Shown piece after piece: positions 25,726 to 33,851 of a stretch of 64,000 bases of DNA. The notes beneath the pieces are model-generated. The model had not been told where the DNA came from and did no database searches. It saw nothing but the letters and a program-made list of their open reading frames with translations. The stretch lies in NCBI GenBank assembly GCA_039584255.1, contig JBDGYE010000008.1, positions 15,076-79,075 on the forward strand, given 5' to 3'. The DNA is from JBDGYE01 sp039584255. GTDB lineage: Bacteria; Gemmatimonadota; Gemmatimonadetes; Palauibacterales; Palauibacteraceae. The translations under genes were made by a program, and so were the position numbers. The stretch's first letter is position 1. Every line of letters begins with the position of its first letter.

Positions 25726-26472
25726 CTACTGGATCGGGTTGAGCAACCTGCTCCAGCGGATCTCGGTCAGCCACGGAAACGGCACGAGCCGGTTACGGTC
25801 GTACGAGAAGTAGATGATCAGGGGCCTCCCCTTGATCGCGTCCCGGGGCACGAAGCCCCAATACCGGGAGTCCTCCGAGTTGTCACGGTTGTCGCCCATG
25901 ACGAAGAAGCTCTCCGGAGGCACGACGATCGGGCCCCAGTTGTCACGCGTGGGCCGGTATTGCTGGACTCGCCGCCCGTCTTGGACCAGAAACGAGCGCT
26001 GCCAATCGAACTGCGGGCTGCGCGGATCCTCGTATGGACGGGTGTGCTTGGCGTATGGTTCTGGGACCGGCGCCCCGTTCCGATACAGGGCGCCCTCGAC
26101 CATGAGAAGCGTGTCGCCGGGAAGTCCTACAATGCGCTTGACGTAGTTGGTGTTCGCCGCCTGTCGAGCCGTGGTCGGCGGCTCGAAGACGGCAATGTCC
26201 CCGTGGTCCGGCGGGTCGAGGGCGGGGAGACGCACCTTGGTCCCCGGAATCTCAGCCCCATAGACCATCTTGTTGACGAGCAAGAAGTCACCCACGAGCA
26301 ACGTGTTCTCCATCGAGCCGGTGGGGATCTGGAAAGCTTCGACGACAAACGTTCGGACCAGCAGAAAAAGGACGAATGCCACGGCGATGGACTTCGTCCA
26401 CTCCCAGAGCCAACGCCCCATCGAGGCGTCCTGCTCGCTCTTTCGCTTGGGCTTTTTCTCTTCCGTTCCCAT
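25726..26472 (-). CDS. lepB: Signal peptidase I
   Basis: LepB removes signal peptides from exported proteins. The 248-residue protein has a basic N-terminus, one membrane helix (about 27-42), the catalytic Ser 53 in IPTGSMENTLLVGD, and the general base Lys 112 in NYVKRIVGLPGD. It also has the box E stretch VMGDNRDNSEDSRYWG. It starts at an ATG. Its 5' leader is about 210 bases with an extended -10 near 26650 as the possible promoter. Confidence 0.97.
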   Translation of the reverse strand: MGTEEKKPKRKSEQDASMGRWLWEWTKSIAVAFVLFLLVRTFVVEAFQIPTGSMENTLLVGDFLLVNKMVYGAEIPGTKVRLPALDPPDHGDIAVFEPPTTARQAANTNYVKRIVGLPGDTLLMVEGALYRNGAPVPEPYAKHTRPYEDPRSPQFDWQRSFLVQDGRRVQQYRPTRDNWGPIVVPPESFFVMGDNRDNSEDSRYWGFVPRDAIKGRPLIIYFSYDRNRLVPFPWLTEIRWSRLLNPIQ

Positions 26473-26649
26473 TCCGCCCGATCGCTATGTCAGGTACTTG
26501 GATGTCGCCCGGTTAGTAGCGACTGTACCCGTCGCCGAAAGGCTCGTTCCGGGAGGAAGGACCGCTTCCACCTCGTCCTCCCACCCGCGGACAACCCAAT
26601 GTCGGCAGCCGACTCAACCGTCGCTCATCGGCACCTATCCGTACACGCC

Positions 26650-26658
26650 ATCATAGCA
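26650..26658 (-). promoter_or_regulatory. Possible extended -10 promoter for lepB and the sigma gene
   Basis: On the minus strand TGCTATGAT gives an extended -10 (TG-n-TATGAT, five of six bases of the consensus) 28 bases after the stop of the upstream gene. No -35 box is visible. The roughly 170-base leader to lepB contains a possible 7-bp GGGAGGA/TCCTCCC hairpin. I see no other feature in this gap (26473-26685). Confidence 0.35.
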
Positions 26659-26685
26659 TCGCGCGACCCCCTGCGCGCGGCCCTC

Positions 26686-27315
26686 TCAGTCCGCGGTCTT
26701 CAGCCGGATCTCGCCCGGGCTCACCTCGATGGCCGTCACATCGGGTGGAATAGGAACGATGAGAAGGCTTCCGGTGGCCTCGATCCCCGGGATCTCGAGG
26801 CTGTTCAGAATCCACGGCACGAACATCGTCGGCACCATGAACGTCCCCGCCTGGAGGCCCAGGACTCGGACCTGGGCCACCCCTTCGGTGAACACCTCGG
26901 GCTGGAGCTCAGCTATCACGGTCGTCGAATCGCTCAGAAAACGGTCGATGACCTCTACCGGTGCACCGTCGCCCAGCTCCTCCGCTACGAGCCGGGCCGA
27001 CACCAGGACCGAGGAGTCGCCCACTTGGATCATCGGCTCATCGACGCCCTCGACGAGCAGGGGGTCCAACCGGTAGGTGAGCAGGCTCTGAAGCTCTGCC
27101 TGCGTCAGCACTACGTCGGCGTCACTGCGGCCGTCGGCGAGCTCCTGCAGCTTGTCCTCGGCGTGACGAGCCAGCCGCTCGCTGGGCTCCGACGACGTCG
27201 ACATCTCGAGCCGGTTCCACCACCCCGCAACATCGTCCCCCAAGTACCAGATGCCTGCGCCCAGGGCCACCACCAGCATCAGACAACCGATGCGCGCCAG
27301 GAAGCTCTTGATCAA
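26686..27315 (-). CDS. Membrane-anchored protein of unknown function
   Basis: A 209-residue protein with one N-terminal membrane segment (about residues 9-29, IGCLMLVVALGAGIWYLGD). A soluble domain follows with alternating hydrophobic strands, including TQAELQSLLTYRLDPLL, VLVSARLVAEEL and GSLLIVPIPPDVTAIEVSPGEIRLKTAD. The pattern faintly recalls lipid-binding tubular (LmeA/DUF2993-like) domains, but I cannot confirm it. The start is a TTG at 27315, fixed by a perfect AGGAGGT site seven bases upstream. It overlaps the thpR stop as TTGA. Confidence 0.7.
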   Translation of the reverse strand: MIKSFLARIGCLMLVVALGAGIWYLGDDVAGWWNRLEMSTSSEPSERLARHAEDKLQELADGRSDADVVLTQAELQSLLTYRLDPLLVEGVDEPMIQVGDSSVLVSARLVAEELGDGAPVEVIDRFLSDSTTVIAELQPEVFTEGVAQVRVLGLQAGTFMVPTMFVPWILNSLEIPGIEATGSLLIVPIPPDVTAIEVSPGEIRLKTAD

Positions 27316-27914
27316 CGATCCGACCTCCTCCCCCTCCACGGCTTCGGGTCGTCGCCACGTCCAAGCCATGCCGCCATCAGGCGAGTGTAGACCGCACCGG
27401 AGGGGTCGAGGCGGCTCCGCATGAGATCCAGGTGCGTGACCTTGTACTCGGCATCGATGCTCAGGTCGCGCGCCGCTTCCTCGAAGGCGCGGAACTCGCC
27501 CGCCTCAGCGTCACGGGGCGCCCGCCCCAGCGTTATGTGGGGTTGGTACGGCCGCTGCTCCCTCTCGATGCCTAGCTCCGCGAGGGCCCGCTCCAGATCG
27601 TCCTTGAGGAAGCGCAGCTCCGGCGACAGCTCCACTCCGAGCCAGATCACGTGAGGTCGCCTCGGCGACGGGAAGGCGCCGATCGGACCGAACCGCAACA
27701 CGAACGGACGGAGCCTGGAAGCCACATCGCCGAGCACCGTTTCCAGTTCCTCGACCCTCGGTGACGGAACCTCGCCGATGAACTTCAGGGTGAGATGGAC
27801 CTGCCCCGCCCCCACCCACCGGCAGGGTATTCGCGCATTGTCCAGCGTGTCGGTAAGACGCGCGATTCGCTGTCTCAGGCGAGCCGGGAAGTTCACAGCC
27901 ACGAACAAGCGCAT
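27312..27914 (-). CDS. thpR: RNA 2',3'-cyclic phosphodiesterase ThpR
   Basis: A 200-residue 2H phosphoesterase that opens 2',3'-cyclic phosphates to 2'-phosphomonoesters. Its two catalytic H-x-T motifs are HLTL (His 40) and HITL (His 126). The family start MRLFVAVNFP and VIWLGVELSPEL are present. The ATG at 27914 is preceded by a GGGGG stretch. Upstream open sequence does not resemble the family. The gene diverges from the pterin synthase gene, and the spacer carries a 12-base palindrome at 27959-27970. Confidence 0.93.
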   Translation of the reverse strand: MRLFVAVNFPARLRQRIARLTDTLDNARIPCRWVGAGQVHLTLKFIGEVPSPRVEELETVLGDVASRLRPFVLRFGPIGAFPSPRRPHVIWLGVELSPELRFLKDDLERALAELGIEREQRPYQPHITLGRAPRDAEAGEFRAFEEAARDLSIDAEYKVTHLDLMRSRLDPSGAVYTRLMAAWLGRGDDPKPWRGRRSDR

Positions 27915-28094
27915 CAGACCCCCGTCGTCATCCGCCGGCACCCTGCGGCCCGGCGTGTCTCGATATCGAGGCAACCTGCTCCGGGCGCGGTCGTCGCGGC
28001 AAGGCCCGTGGACCGCGAGAGGCTGCGCATGTTTGTCCGGAATATTACGATGGGAAGAAGATTGGAGTGTCGATACGCCGAAGGGATGAGCGAC

Positions 28095-28586
28095 ATGACT
28101 CGATATCGTGTCTCCGTGAGCAAGGAGTCCCTGGGCTTTTCGTCCGGCCACTTCATCACCTACGGCGGTGGCTTGTGCGAAACTCTTCACGGACACAACT
28201 ACCGCATCGGAGTCACCCTGGCCGGTGATCTCGACGAGCACGCTCTCCTGTACGACTTCGTGCTCCTCCGCAGGGACGCCAACGAAGTCGTCGCGGATCT
28301 CGATCACAAGATGCTGCTCCCCCAGGACAACCCCCTTCTGACCGTCGAGCGGCAGGAGGGAGAGGTGGAGGTGCGCTATTCGGGGAAGCGCTACGTCTTC
28401 CCCGAGAGCGACGTCGTCTTCCTACCCATAGCCAACACGACAGCCGAGCTTCTGGCGGAGTACCTGGCCGGCCGGCTCGCCGACCGTGTGGCGAGCGCCG
28501 GTGCCACGCAGGTGACAGAGGTGGAGGTGGAGGTCGAGGAGACGTTCGGTCAATCAGGCTGGTGCACCCGCCGGCTGGCCGGCTGA
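28095..28586 (+). CDS. 6-pyruvoyltetrahydropterin synthase / QueD-family protein with a C-E-x-x-H-G-H active site
   Basis: A 163-residue member of COG0720. Zinc ligands are His 19 in SSGHF and His 32 and His 34 in HGHNY. The active site reads C28-E29-T-L-H-G-H, combining the QueD cysteine with the glutamate of PTPS-III enzymes that replace dihydroneopterin aldolase in folate synthesis. YDFVLLRRDANEVVADLDHKMLLP is the second catalytic part. The ATG at 28095 has AAGGGA eight bases upstream, and an ATG at 28086 is also in frame. pabB follows at 36 bases, favouring a folate role. No other queuosine gene is in the window. Confidence 0.9.
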   Translation: MTRYRVSVSKESLGFSSGHFITYGGGLCETLHGHNYRIGVTLAGDLDEHALLYDFVLLRRDANEVVADLDHKMLLPQDNPLLTVERQEGEVEVRYSGKRYVFPESDVVFLPIANTTAELLAEYLAGRLADRVASAGATQVTEVEVEVEETFGQSGWCTRRLAG

Positions 28587-28622
28587 TGATGTCGGCGCTG
28601 CCCGGATAGGAGGCTCGAGCAG

Positions 28623-30074
28623 ATGCGCCGAGCGCTCATCCATCGTCTCCCCGGCGCTCCGCCGCCGGAGTCGCTGTTCGCCCGGGTACAGGCCCTTCCG
28701 TACTCGCTATGGCTCGACAGCGGCCTGCGCGGTGCCGAGGTGGGGCGCTACTCCTTCATGGCCCTCGACCCGTTCCGAGTGCTCCGCGGCCGCGATGGCC
28801 GGGCGCAGTGGATCGGACCCGACGGCGCCGTCTCCGCCTCCCTCGACCCCCTCTCGGAGCTGCAGGCGGCGCTACAGCGATACCGGCTCGAGCAGGCTCC
28901 AGGCGGGCTGCCGTTCTGCGGCGGCGCCGGCGGCTACTTGGGCTACGAGCTGGGCCGGGACCTCGAGCGACTTCCATCTCCGCGGGCGCGGGACATGACC
29001 GTCCCGGACCTGGAACTCGGCTTCTACGACATCGTGATCGGCTGGGACCACCGAAGGCGGGAATCCTGGATCGCCTCCACGGGCTTGCCCGAGAGCGGTG
29101 GGGCTCGCCGCGAGCGCGCGGAATCTCGACTGGCCAGGATCCTGGAGTGGCTCGCCGGCGGGGCGGCACCGGAGCCAACGGTCCCAGGGTCTGCCGACGC
29201 GGCCAGCGACGGATCCGGCCCGGAGGTGTACCGTGTTCCGGCGAATCCGCGCTTGTACTCCACGTTCACGCCAGACGGGTACGCCGAGGCGGTGGGTCGG
29301 GCCATCGAGCTGATCCGTGGGGGCGATATCTTCCAGGTGAACCTCTCACAGCGTTTCGAGGGGCGCTCACCGGAGGATCCGTTCGCCCTTTACGTGCGGC
29401 TCCGAGAAGTGAATCCGGTCCCGTTCGGAGCTTTCTTCCGCGGAGGATCGTGTGTGATCCTCAGCGCCTCGCCGGAGCGCTTCCTGCGCATCGACGGCTC
29501 CGGGGTCGTCCAGAGCCGACCTATCAAGGGAACGCGTCCCCGCGGGGCGACGGAGGCGGAGGATGAAGAGCTGGCCCGGGAGCTGGAAGCCAGCGGGAAG
29601 GACCGCGCGGAGAACCTGATGATCGTCGATCTCCTGCGGAATGACCTGTCCCGCGTCTGCCGCCCCGGCTCGGTGACCGCTACCAGCCTGTTCCGCCTGG
29701 AGTCGTTCGCCACCGTGCACCATCTCGTCTCGACGGTCGAGGGACGTCTCAGGGAGGGTCGCGCATCCACCGATATGCTGCGGGCGGCGTTTCCCTGCGG
29801 CTCGGTCACCGGCGCGCCTAAGATCCGTGCCATGGAGATCATCACGGAGCTGGAGCCGGTTGCCAGGGGTCCGTATTGCGGGGCCATCGGCTACCTGGGC
29901 TTCGCCGGCGACATCGACATGAGCGTCGCGATCCGGATCGTGGTCGCGGACCGCAAGCGAGCTGTCTTCCACGCCGGTGGCGCTGTGGTGGTCGACTCCG
30001 ACCCGGTGGCCGAGTATGACGAGACGCTGGCCAAGGTAAGGCCTCTCATCGAAGCGCACGCGGCGGTCACGTGA
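28623..30074 (+). CDS. pabB: Aminodeoxychorismate synthase component I (PabB)
   Basis: A 483-residue chorismate-using enzyme that with PabA makes aminodeoxychorismate for 4-aminobenzoate. The catalytic segment is SRPIKGTRPRG. The lysine in PIKGT is the PabB signature, whereas anthranilate synthases have Ala there. Other blocks are KDRAENLMIVDLLRNDLSRV, FPCGSVTGAPKIRAMEII and GPYCGAIGYLGF. An AGGAGG site lies nine bases before the ATG. The stop overlaps the pabA GTG. A separate aminodeoxychorismate lyase is not seen nearby. Confidence 0.93.
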   Translation: MRRALIHRLPGAPPPESLFARVQALPYSLWLDSGLRGAEVGRYSFMALDPFRVLRGRDGRAQWIGPDGAVSASLDPLSELQAALQRYRLEQAPGGLPFCGGAGGYLGYELGRDLERLPSPRARDMTVPDLELGFYDIVIGWDHRRRESWIASTGLPESGGARRERAESRLARILEWLAGGAAPEPTVPGSADAASDGSGPEVYRVPANPRLYSTFTPDGYAEAVGRAIELIRGGDIFQVNLSQRFEGRSPEDPFALYVRLREVNPVPFGAFFRGGSCVILSASPERFLRIDGSGVVQSRPIKGTRPRGATEAEDEELARELEASGKDRAENLMIVDLLRNDLSRVCRPGSVTATSLFRLESFATVHHLVSTVEGRLREGRASTDMLRAAFPCGSVTGAPKIRAMEIITELEPVARGPYCGAIGYLGFAGDIDMSVAIRIVVADRKRAVFHAGGAVVVDSDPVAEYDETLAKVRPLIEAHAAVT

Positions 30075-30730
30075 TCCTGCTGCTCGACAACTACGACTCG
30101 TTCGTCTACAACCTCGCCCGCTACTTCGAGGAGTTGGGCGAGGACGTGCTCGTCGTGCGTAACGACGCGGTCGGCCCGGAGGACGTGGGTGCCTCGGCAC
30201 CCACTCACGTCGTGATCTCGCCGGGCCCATGCACGCCCGCCGAGGCCGGAGTGTCGACCGCGACGGTAAGAGCGTTGGCCGGCGCGGTGCCGATCCTGGG
30301 GGTATGCCTGGGGCACCAGTGCATCGGGGCCGCCTTCGGGGCGGACGTCGTCAGAGCGGTGCGGCCTTTGCACGGAAAGCTCTCGATGATCGGCCACTCG
30401 AAGGCCGACCTCTTCGCCGGACTGCCATCTCCGCTGCTGGGAACTCGTTACCACTCCTTGGTCGTGGACGCCTCGTCTCTCCCGGAGAGCCTGAAGCCAA
30501 CGGCCTGGGCCGACGACGGAAGTCTGATGGCGATGCGGCATGTGGATCTCCCGATCTGGGGGGTCCAGTTCCACCCCGAGGCGGTGCTAACGGAGCACGG
30601 CCACGCGCTCCTTAACAACTTCCTTGTTCTGGGCCGCGGCGGCGACGCGGCCGGCCTTGCGGCTCCACTCCCAGAGCCCGAGGGCGCCGCGGAGGCCTGC
30701 CGCGCTCGTCAAGGCCTGAGCGCGCGGTAG
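30071..30730 (+). CDS. pabA: Aminodeoxychorismate synthase glutaminase component (PabA/TrpG family)
   Basis: A 219-residue class I glutamine amidotransferase supplying ammonia to PabB. It starts DNYDSFVYNLARYF, with the oxyanion loop VISPGPCTPAEAG, nucleophile Cys 79 in GVCLGHQ, and the His 168 and Glu 170 pair in QFHPEA. It starts with a GTG overlapping the pabB stop (GTGA), so the two are translationally coupled. TrpG and PabA cannot always be told apart and some serve both enzymes, but the neighbour here is PabB. The last 25 residues are an Ala/Gly/Pro-rich tail. Confidence 0.92.
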   Translation: MILLLDNYDSFVYNLARYFEELGEDVLVVRNDAVGPEDVGASAPTHVVISPGPCTPAEAGVSTATVRALAGAVPILGVCLGHQCIGAAFGADVVRAVRPLHGKLSMIGHSKADLFAGLPSPLLGTRYHSLVVDASSLPESLKPTAWADDGSLMAMRHVDLPIWGVQFHPEAVLTEHGHALLNNFLVLGRGGDAAGLAAPLPEPEGAAEACRARQGLSAR

Positions 30731-30741
30731 GCGGGTCCCGA

Positions 30742-32295
30742 CTAGCCGTGACCACCGGGGATCCGATATTGGAGGGCCTCTGCCACGTGGTCCGGTGCGA
30801 TCCGCCCGCGGGAGGCCAGATCGGCAACCGTGCGTGCGACCCTCAGCACCCGGTGGCAAGCCCTGGCGCTCAGGGCGTATCGCTCGGCCGCCTTCCTCAG
30901 CAGCTCCTCACCGGAGGCATCGAGGTGGCAATGCCGGCGGAGCTGCGCGGGCGTCAGGGACGCGTTCGAGGCCGTGCCGCCAACCGGGGTCCCGTTCCGG
31001 TGCAGCGCTCGGCATCGCGCCTCCGTAACCCGCTCGCGCACTTCCGGGCTTCCCGCCCCTTGGGGCCGGGATCTGAGATCGTTCCAGGGTACCGACGGAA
31101 CGTCGACCACCATGTCGATCCGATCCAGAAGCGGTCCGCTTATCCGGGCCAGGTGCCGTCGGACATCGGACGGATCGCAGGTACAGCGCCCGGACGCGTC
31201 AGTGGCCCGGCCGCAGGGGCACGGGTTCATGGATGCGACGAGAGAGAACCGGGCGGGGTAGGCGGCCGCCGCACGCGCCCGGGTCACGAGGACTGTGCCC
31301 TCCTCCAGCGGCTGGCGGAGGGCCTCGAGGCACCGGCTCCGGAACTCGGGCAACTCGTCGAGGAAGAGCACGCCGTGGTGGGCTAGGGATACCTCCCCGG
31401 GGGCGGGCGGGCTGCCTCCGCCCACGAGTCCCGCCTCGGTGATGGAATGGTGGGGTGCCCGGAACGGCCTCCGGGTAATCAACCCGGCCCCGGGTGGCAA
31501 CCGGCCCGCGACGCTGTAAACGATGGTGCTCTCGACGGACTCCTCCAACGTCATCGGCGGGAGGATCGTCGACAGTCGGCGAGCGAGCATCGTCTTCCCC
31601 GCGCCGGGCGCCCCACGGAAGACCAGGTTGTGGGCGCCGGCCGCTGCCACCTCAAGCGCGCGCTTACACCCGTCCTGCCCCTGGACATCGGCCAGATCCA
31701 GTGACGCCGTTGATAAGAGATCTCCCGCTACGGGCTCGCTGCCGCGCTCTGTCTCCAGCGCGGCCGTCGTGGGGAGCGACGCTGCATCGCGCAGGAAGTC
31801 CATCACTTCAGGCAATCGCCTGGCGCCGTGCACGGCGAAACCGGCGACCGGTGAGGCCTCCGGCAAGTTTTCGATGGGCACGATGAGGCCGTCGAGATCG
31901 GTTCGGCTCCGACAGTGCAGCGCCACAGGAAGGACACCGCGCACTCCCCGGATTCCGCCGTCAAGCCCCAGTTCGCCCACCATTGCGTATCGAGCGCAGC
32001 GAGCGGCCGGCAGCTGGCCCGAGGCGGCCAAGATGGATACTGCGACCGGAAGGTCGTAGGCAGAGCCGCTCTTTGCTATGCGCGCCGGAGCCAGGTTCAC
32101 AGTGATCCGCAGGCCTGGAACACGGAGACCGAGCTGGGCGGCGGCCGCTCGGAAGCGTTCGTTGCACTCCCGAGCGGCGGCGGGCGCCAGTCCGACGATT
32201 CGGATCATGGGAGTGCCTCTCCGAATCGACGCTTCGACGACGATCGACACGGCCTCCACGCCGACCAGCGCCGCGCTGGGAACGGTATGCAGCAT
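30742..32295 (-). CDS. comM: ComM/YifB-family AAA+ ATPase (Mg-chelatase-like)
   Basis: A 517-residue protein with an N-terminal LonC-like domain (VGVEAVSIVVEASIRRGTPM and NLAPARIAKSGSAYDLPVA). An AAA+ magnesium-chelatase module follows (Walker A GAPGAGKTMLARRL; Walker B GVLFLDELPEF), then a C-terminal YifB domain with HCHLDASGEELLRKAAERYALSARACHRVLRVARTVADL. In naturally competent bacteria ComM is a hexameric branch-migration helicase for integrating foreign DNA. The ATG at 32295 precedes the conserved start LHTVPSAALVGVEA. It converges with pabA at an 11-base gap, and no terminator is obvious there. Confidence 0.93.
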   Translation of the reverse strand: MLHTVPSAALVGVEAVSIVVEASIRRGTPMIRIVGLAPAAARECNERFRAAAAQLGLRVPGLRITVNLAPARIAKSGSAYDLPVAVSILAASGQLPAARCARYAMVGELGLDGGIRGVRGVLPVALHCRSRTDLDGLIVPIENLPEASPVAGFAVHGARRLPEVMDFLRDAASLPTTAALETERGSEPVAGDLLSTASLDLADVQGQDGCKRALEVAAAGAHNLVFRGAPGAGKTMLARRLSTILPPMTLEESVESTIVYSVAGRLPPGAGLITRRPFRAPHHSITEAGLVGGGSPPAPGEVSLAHHGVLFLDELPEFRSRCLEALRQPLEEGTVLVTRARAAAAYPARFSLVASMNPCPCGRATDASGRCTCDPSDVRRHLARISGPLLDRIDMVVDVPSVPWNDLRSRPQGAGSPEVRERVTEARCRALHRNGTPVGGTASNASLTPAQLRRHCHLDASGEELLRKAAERYALSARACHRVLRVARTVADLASRGRIAPDHVAEALQYRIPGGHG

Positions 32296-32355
32296 GCCGG
32301 CACCCTGCCGGCGCTGGATCAACTTCGGATCAAGGAGCGTCGGCTCGCCGGGCTG

Positions 32356-32874
32356 TCAGTGCGGGGCTGGGTGTTCGGCCTCCGGATCCAGGTGGTCTCT
32401 GATCTTCACCCACAGGCGCGGGTGGGCGCGGACCAGGTACGTGCCCATCCCCACACCCGCCAGCAGGTTGGCCGCGATGACGGAGCCGATGGACAGCGCG
32501 CCCGAGGTGGAGGCCGCGGCGGAGACGAAGAGGGCCATGGTCCCGAAGAAACCGGCAAGGCCTATGAAGAGGGCCAGAACAAAGAAGCTCGGGTTGCGCT
32601 CGGTCTGCATCACTAGCCAGGCGGCGACGAGCCCGATGAGTAGAAAGACCAGCAGGTGCAGGCCGTTGAAGGCGTATACGGCCGCCGGGGTCACGGTCAC
32701 GTTCCCCGGCGCGCCGTTGCCTCCCACCAGGCCCTGACCCAGAAGGGCTGCCGTGTAGAAGAAGGACCTGCCGGAGATGAGGTTCACGACTCCGAAGAAC
32801 AGGACCACCGCCAAATAGCCGAGCAGTCCGGTGATCAATCCGTCCGTGAGCACGCGCACGCGATCCGGTTTCAC
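32356..32874 (-). CDS. Hypothetical multi-pass membrane protein
   Basis: A 172-residue protein with about four to five hydrophobic helices (near residues 12-34, 65-90, 97-117, 118-150) and a charged C-terminus (RAHPRLWVKIRDHLDPEAEHP). No family is recognised. It starts at a GTG at 32874, fixed by a perfect AGGAGGT site five bases upstream. The frame is open upstream to 32943 without another site. The N-terminal VKPDRVRVLTDG is cytoplasmic. Neighbours give no functional hint. The 141-base gap to the deiodinase-like gene holds nothing I can name. Confidence 0.72.
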   Translation of the reverse strand: MKPDRVRVLTDGLITGLLGYLAVVLFFGVVNLISGRSFFYTAALLGQGLVGGNGAPGNVTVTPAAVYAFNGLHLLVFLLIGLVAAWLVMQTERNPSFFVLALFIGLAGFFGTMALFVSAAASTSGALSIGSVIAANLLAGVGMGTYLVRAHPRLWVKIRDHLDPEAEHPAPH

Positions 32875-33015
32875 TCTTGACCTCCTGGTCGCTGCGCCGG
32901 GGTATCTCGAATAGCGGCCGTCCTCCGAAATCGTCGCGCACAACGCAGCCCGCCAAGAACATGGGAGAAACGTCCGGCCACGGCCAGCGGCTGCGCCCGG
33001 CGAGCAACGCGTCCT

Positions 33016-33684
33016 CTACACAAAGGTAGCGATCTCCCCCAACTGCTTGCGCTGAAGGTCGGGCACGACGGCATCGGGCGCCGGGTGGCCGACGACCAGG
33101 ATCAGGAACGGTCTCTCGCTCCCCGGACGCCCCAGCAACTGGCTCAGGAAGCCCATCGGGCTGGGTGTATGGGTCAGGCAAGCAAGGCCCGCCCGGTGCA
33201 ACGCAGTGATCAGAATGCCGGTGGCGATCCCAACCGACTCCTGGACGTAGTAGTGCTTCTGTCGCTCGCCCTCATCGCCCACGCCGTAGCTTCGGGCGAA
33301 GACCGCGATTAGGAACGGAGCGTCTTCCAGAAAGGGCTTTTTCTCGTTCGTTCCGAGAGGCGCAAGCGCCTCCAACCACTCCTGGGGCGCGCGCCGGCCG
33401 TAGAACTCGCGTTCCTCGGCCTCGGCTGCCTCACGGATCCGCCGCTTCACCTTCGGGTCGGAAACGACTACGAAGTGCCACGGTTGTTTGTGGGCCCCGC
33501 TGGGGGCAGTGCCGGCCGCACGCACGCACTCCTCGATCACCTCCTCGGGCACCGGCCGCTGCGAGAAATGGCGTACGGATCGGCGCCGCGCTACGTCCTC
33601 GTAGAAGGAACGCGCCCGCCGAGTCATCTCCTCGTCCGGGTAGGAGCGGTGTTGGGAGAGCGGTACCATCTCGGGTCGCTCCAT
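33016..33684 (-). CDS. Nitroreductase-superfamily flavoprotein of the iodotyrosine deiodinase type
   Basis: A 222-residue FMN enzyme. The nitroreductase core RRRSVRHFSQRPVPEEVI is followed by AAGTAPSGAHKQPWHFVVV, HYYVQESVGIATGILITALHRAGLACLTHTPSPM, LLGRPGSERPFLILVVGHP and VPDLQRKQLGEI. These match human iodotyrosine deiodinase closely, including the lid residues that grip the amino-acid zwitterion: Glu 91, Tyr 95 and Lys 116, spaced as Glu157, Tyr161 and Lys182 of the human enzyme. The family reductively removes halide from halotyrosines. GGAGG lies four bases before the ATG. The natural substrate here is unknown. Confidence 0.85.
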   Translation of the reverse strand: MERPEMVPLSQHRSYPDEEMTRRARSFYEDVARRRSVRHFSQRPVPEEVIEECVRAAGTAPSGAHKQPWHFVVVSDPKVKRRIREAAEAEEREFYGRRAPQEWLEALAPLGTNEKKPFLEDAPFLIAVFARSYGVGDEGERQKHYYVQESVGIATGILITALHRAGLACLTHTPSPMGFLSQLLGRPGSERPFLILVVGHPAPDAVVPDLQRKQLGEIATFV

Positions 33685-33851
33685 CAAGCCTCCGGTCGTT
33701 CGCGTCGGGTCACTGCCTGGTCCGGGTGTCCTCCAGCCGAGAACCTTGTTGTGCGGGAAGCCTCCGGCAATCAGCTGGCGACTTCCGAGGGTGCCCCGGT
33801 ATTCTTCCGGATCTGAGAGCGGGACCCGCGACCGCTTTCCATTCCGACCGA

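Noticed and set aside
25606..27390. 594-codon plus-strand open frame opposite lepB
   Set aside because: It covers lepB and the membrane-anchored protein, both with clear motifs or ribosome-binding sites on the minus strand. No family match and no ribosome-binding site of its own.
30071..30730. Calling the glutaminase TrpG
   Set aside because: The partner has the PabB lysine (PIKGT) and no other tryptophan gene is near, so PabA is the better name.
33016..33684. Calling the flavoprotein BluB or a generic nitroreductase
   Set aside because: The match to iodotyrosine deiodinase, including the Glu-Tyr-Lys lid, is more specific.
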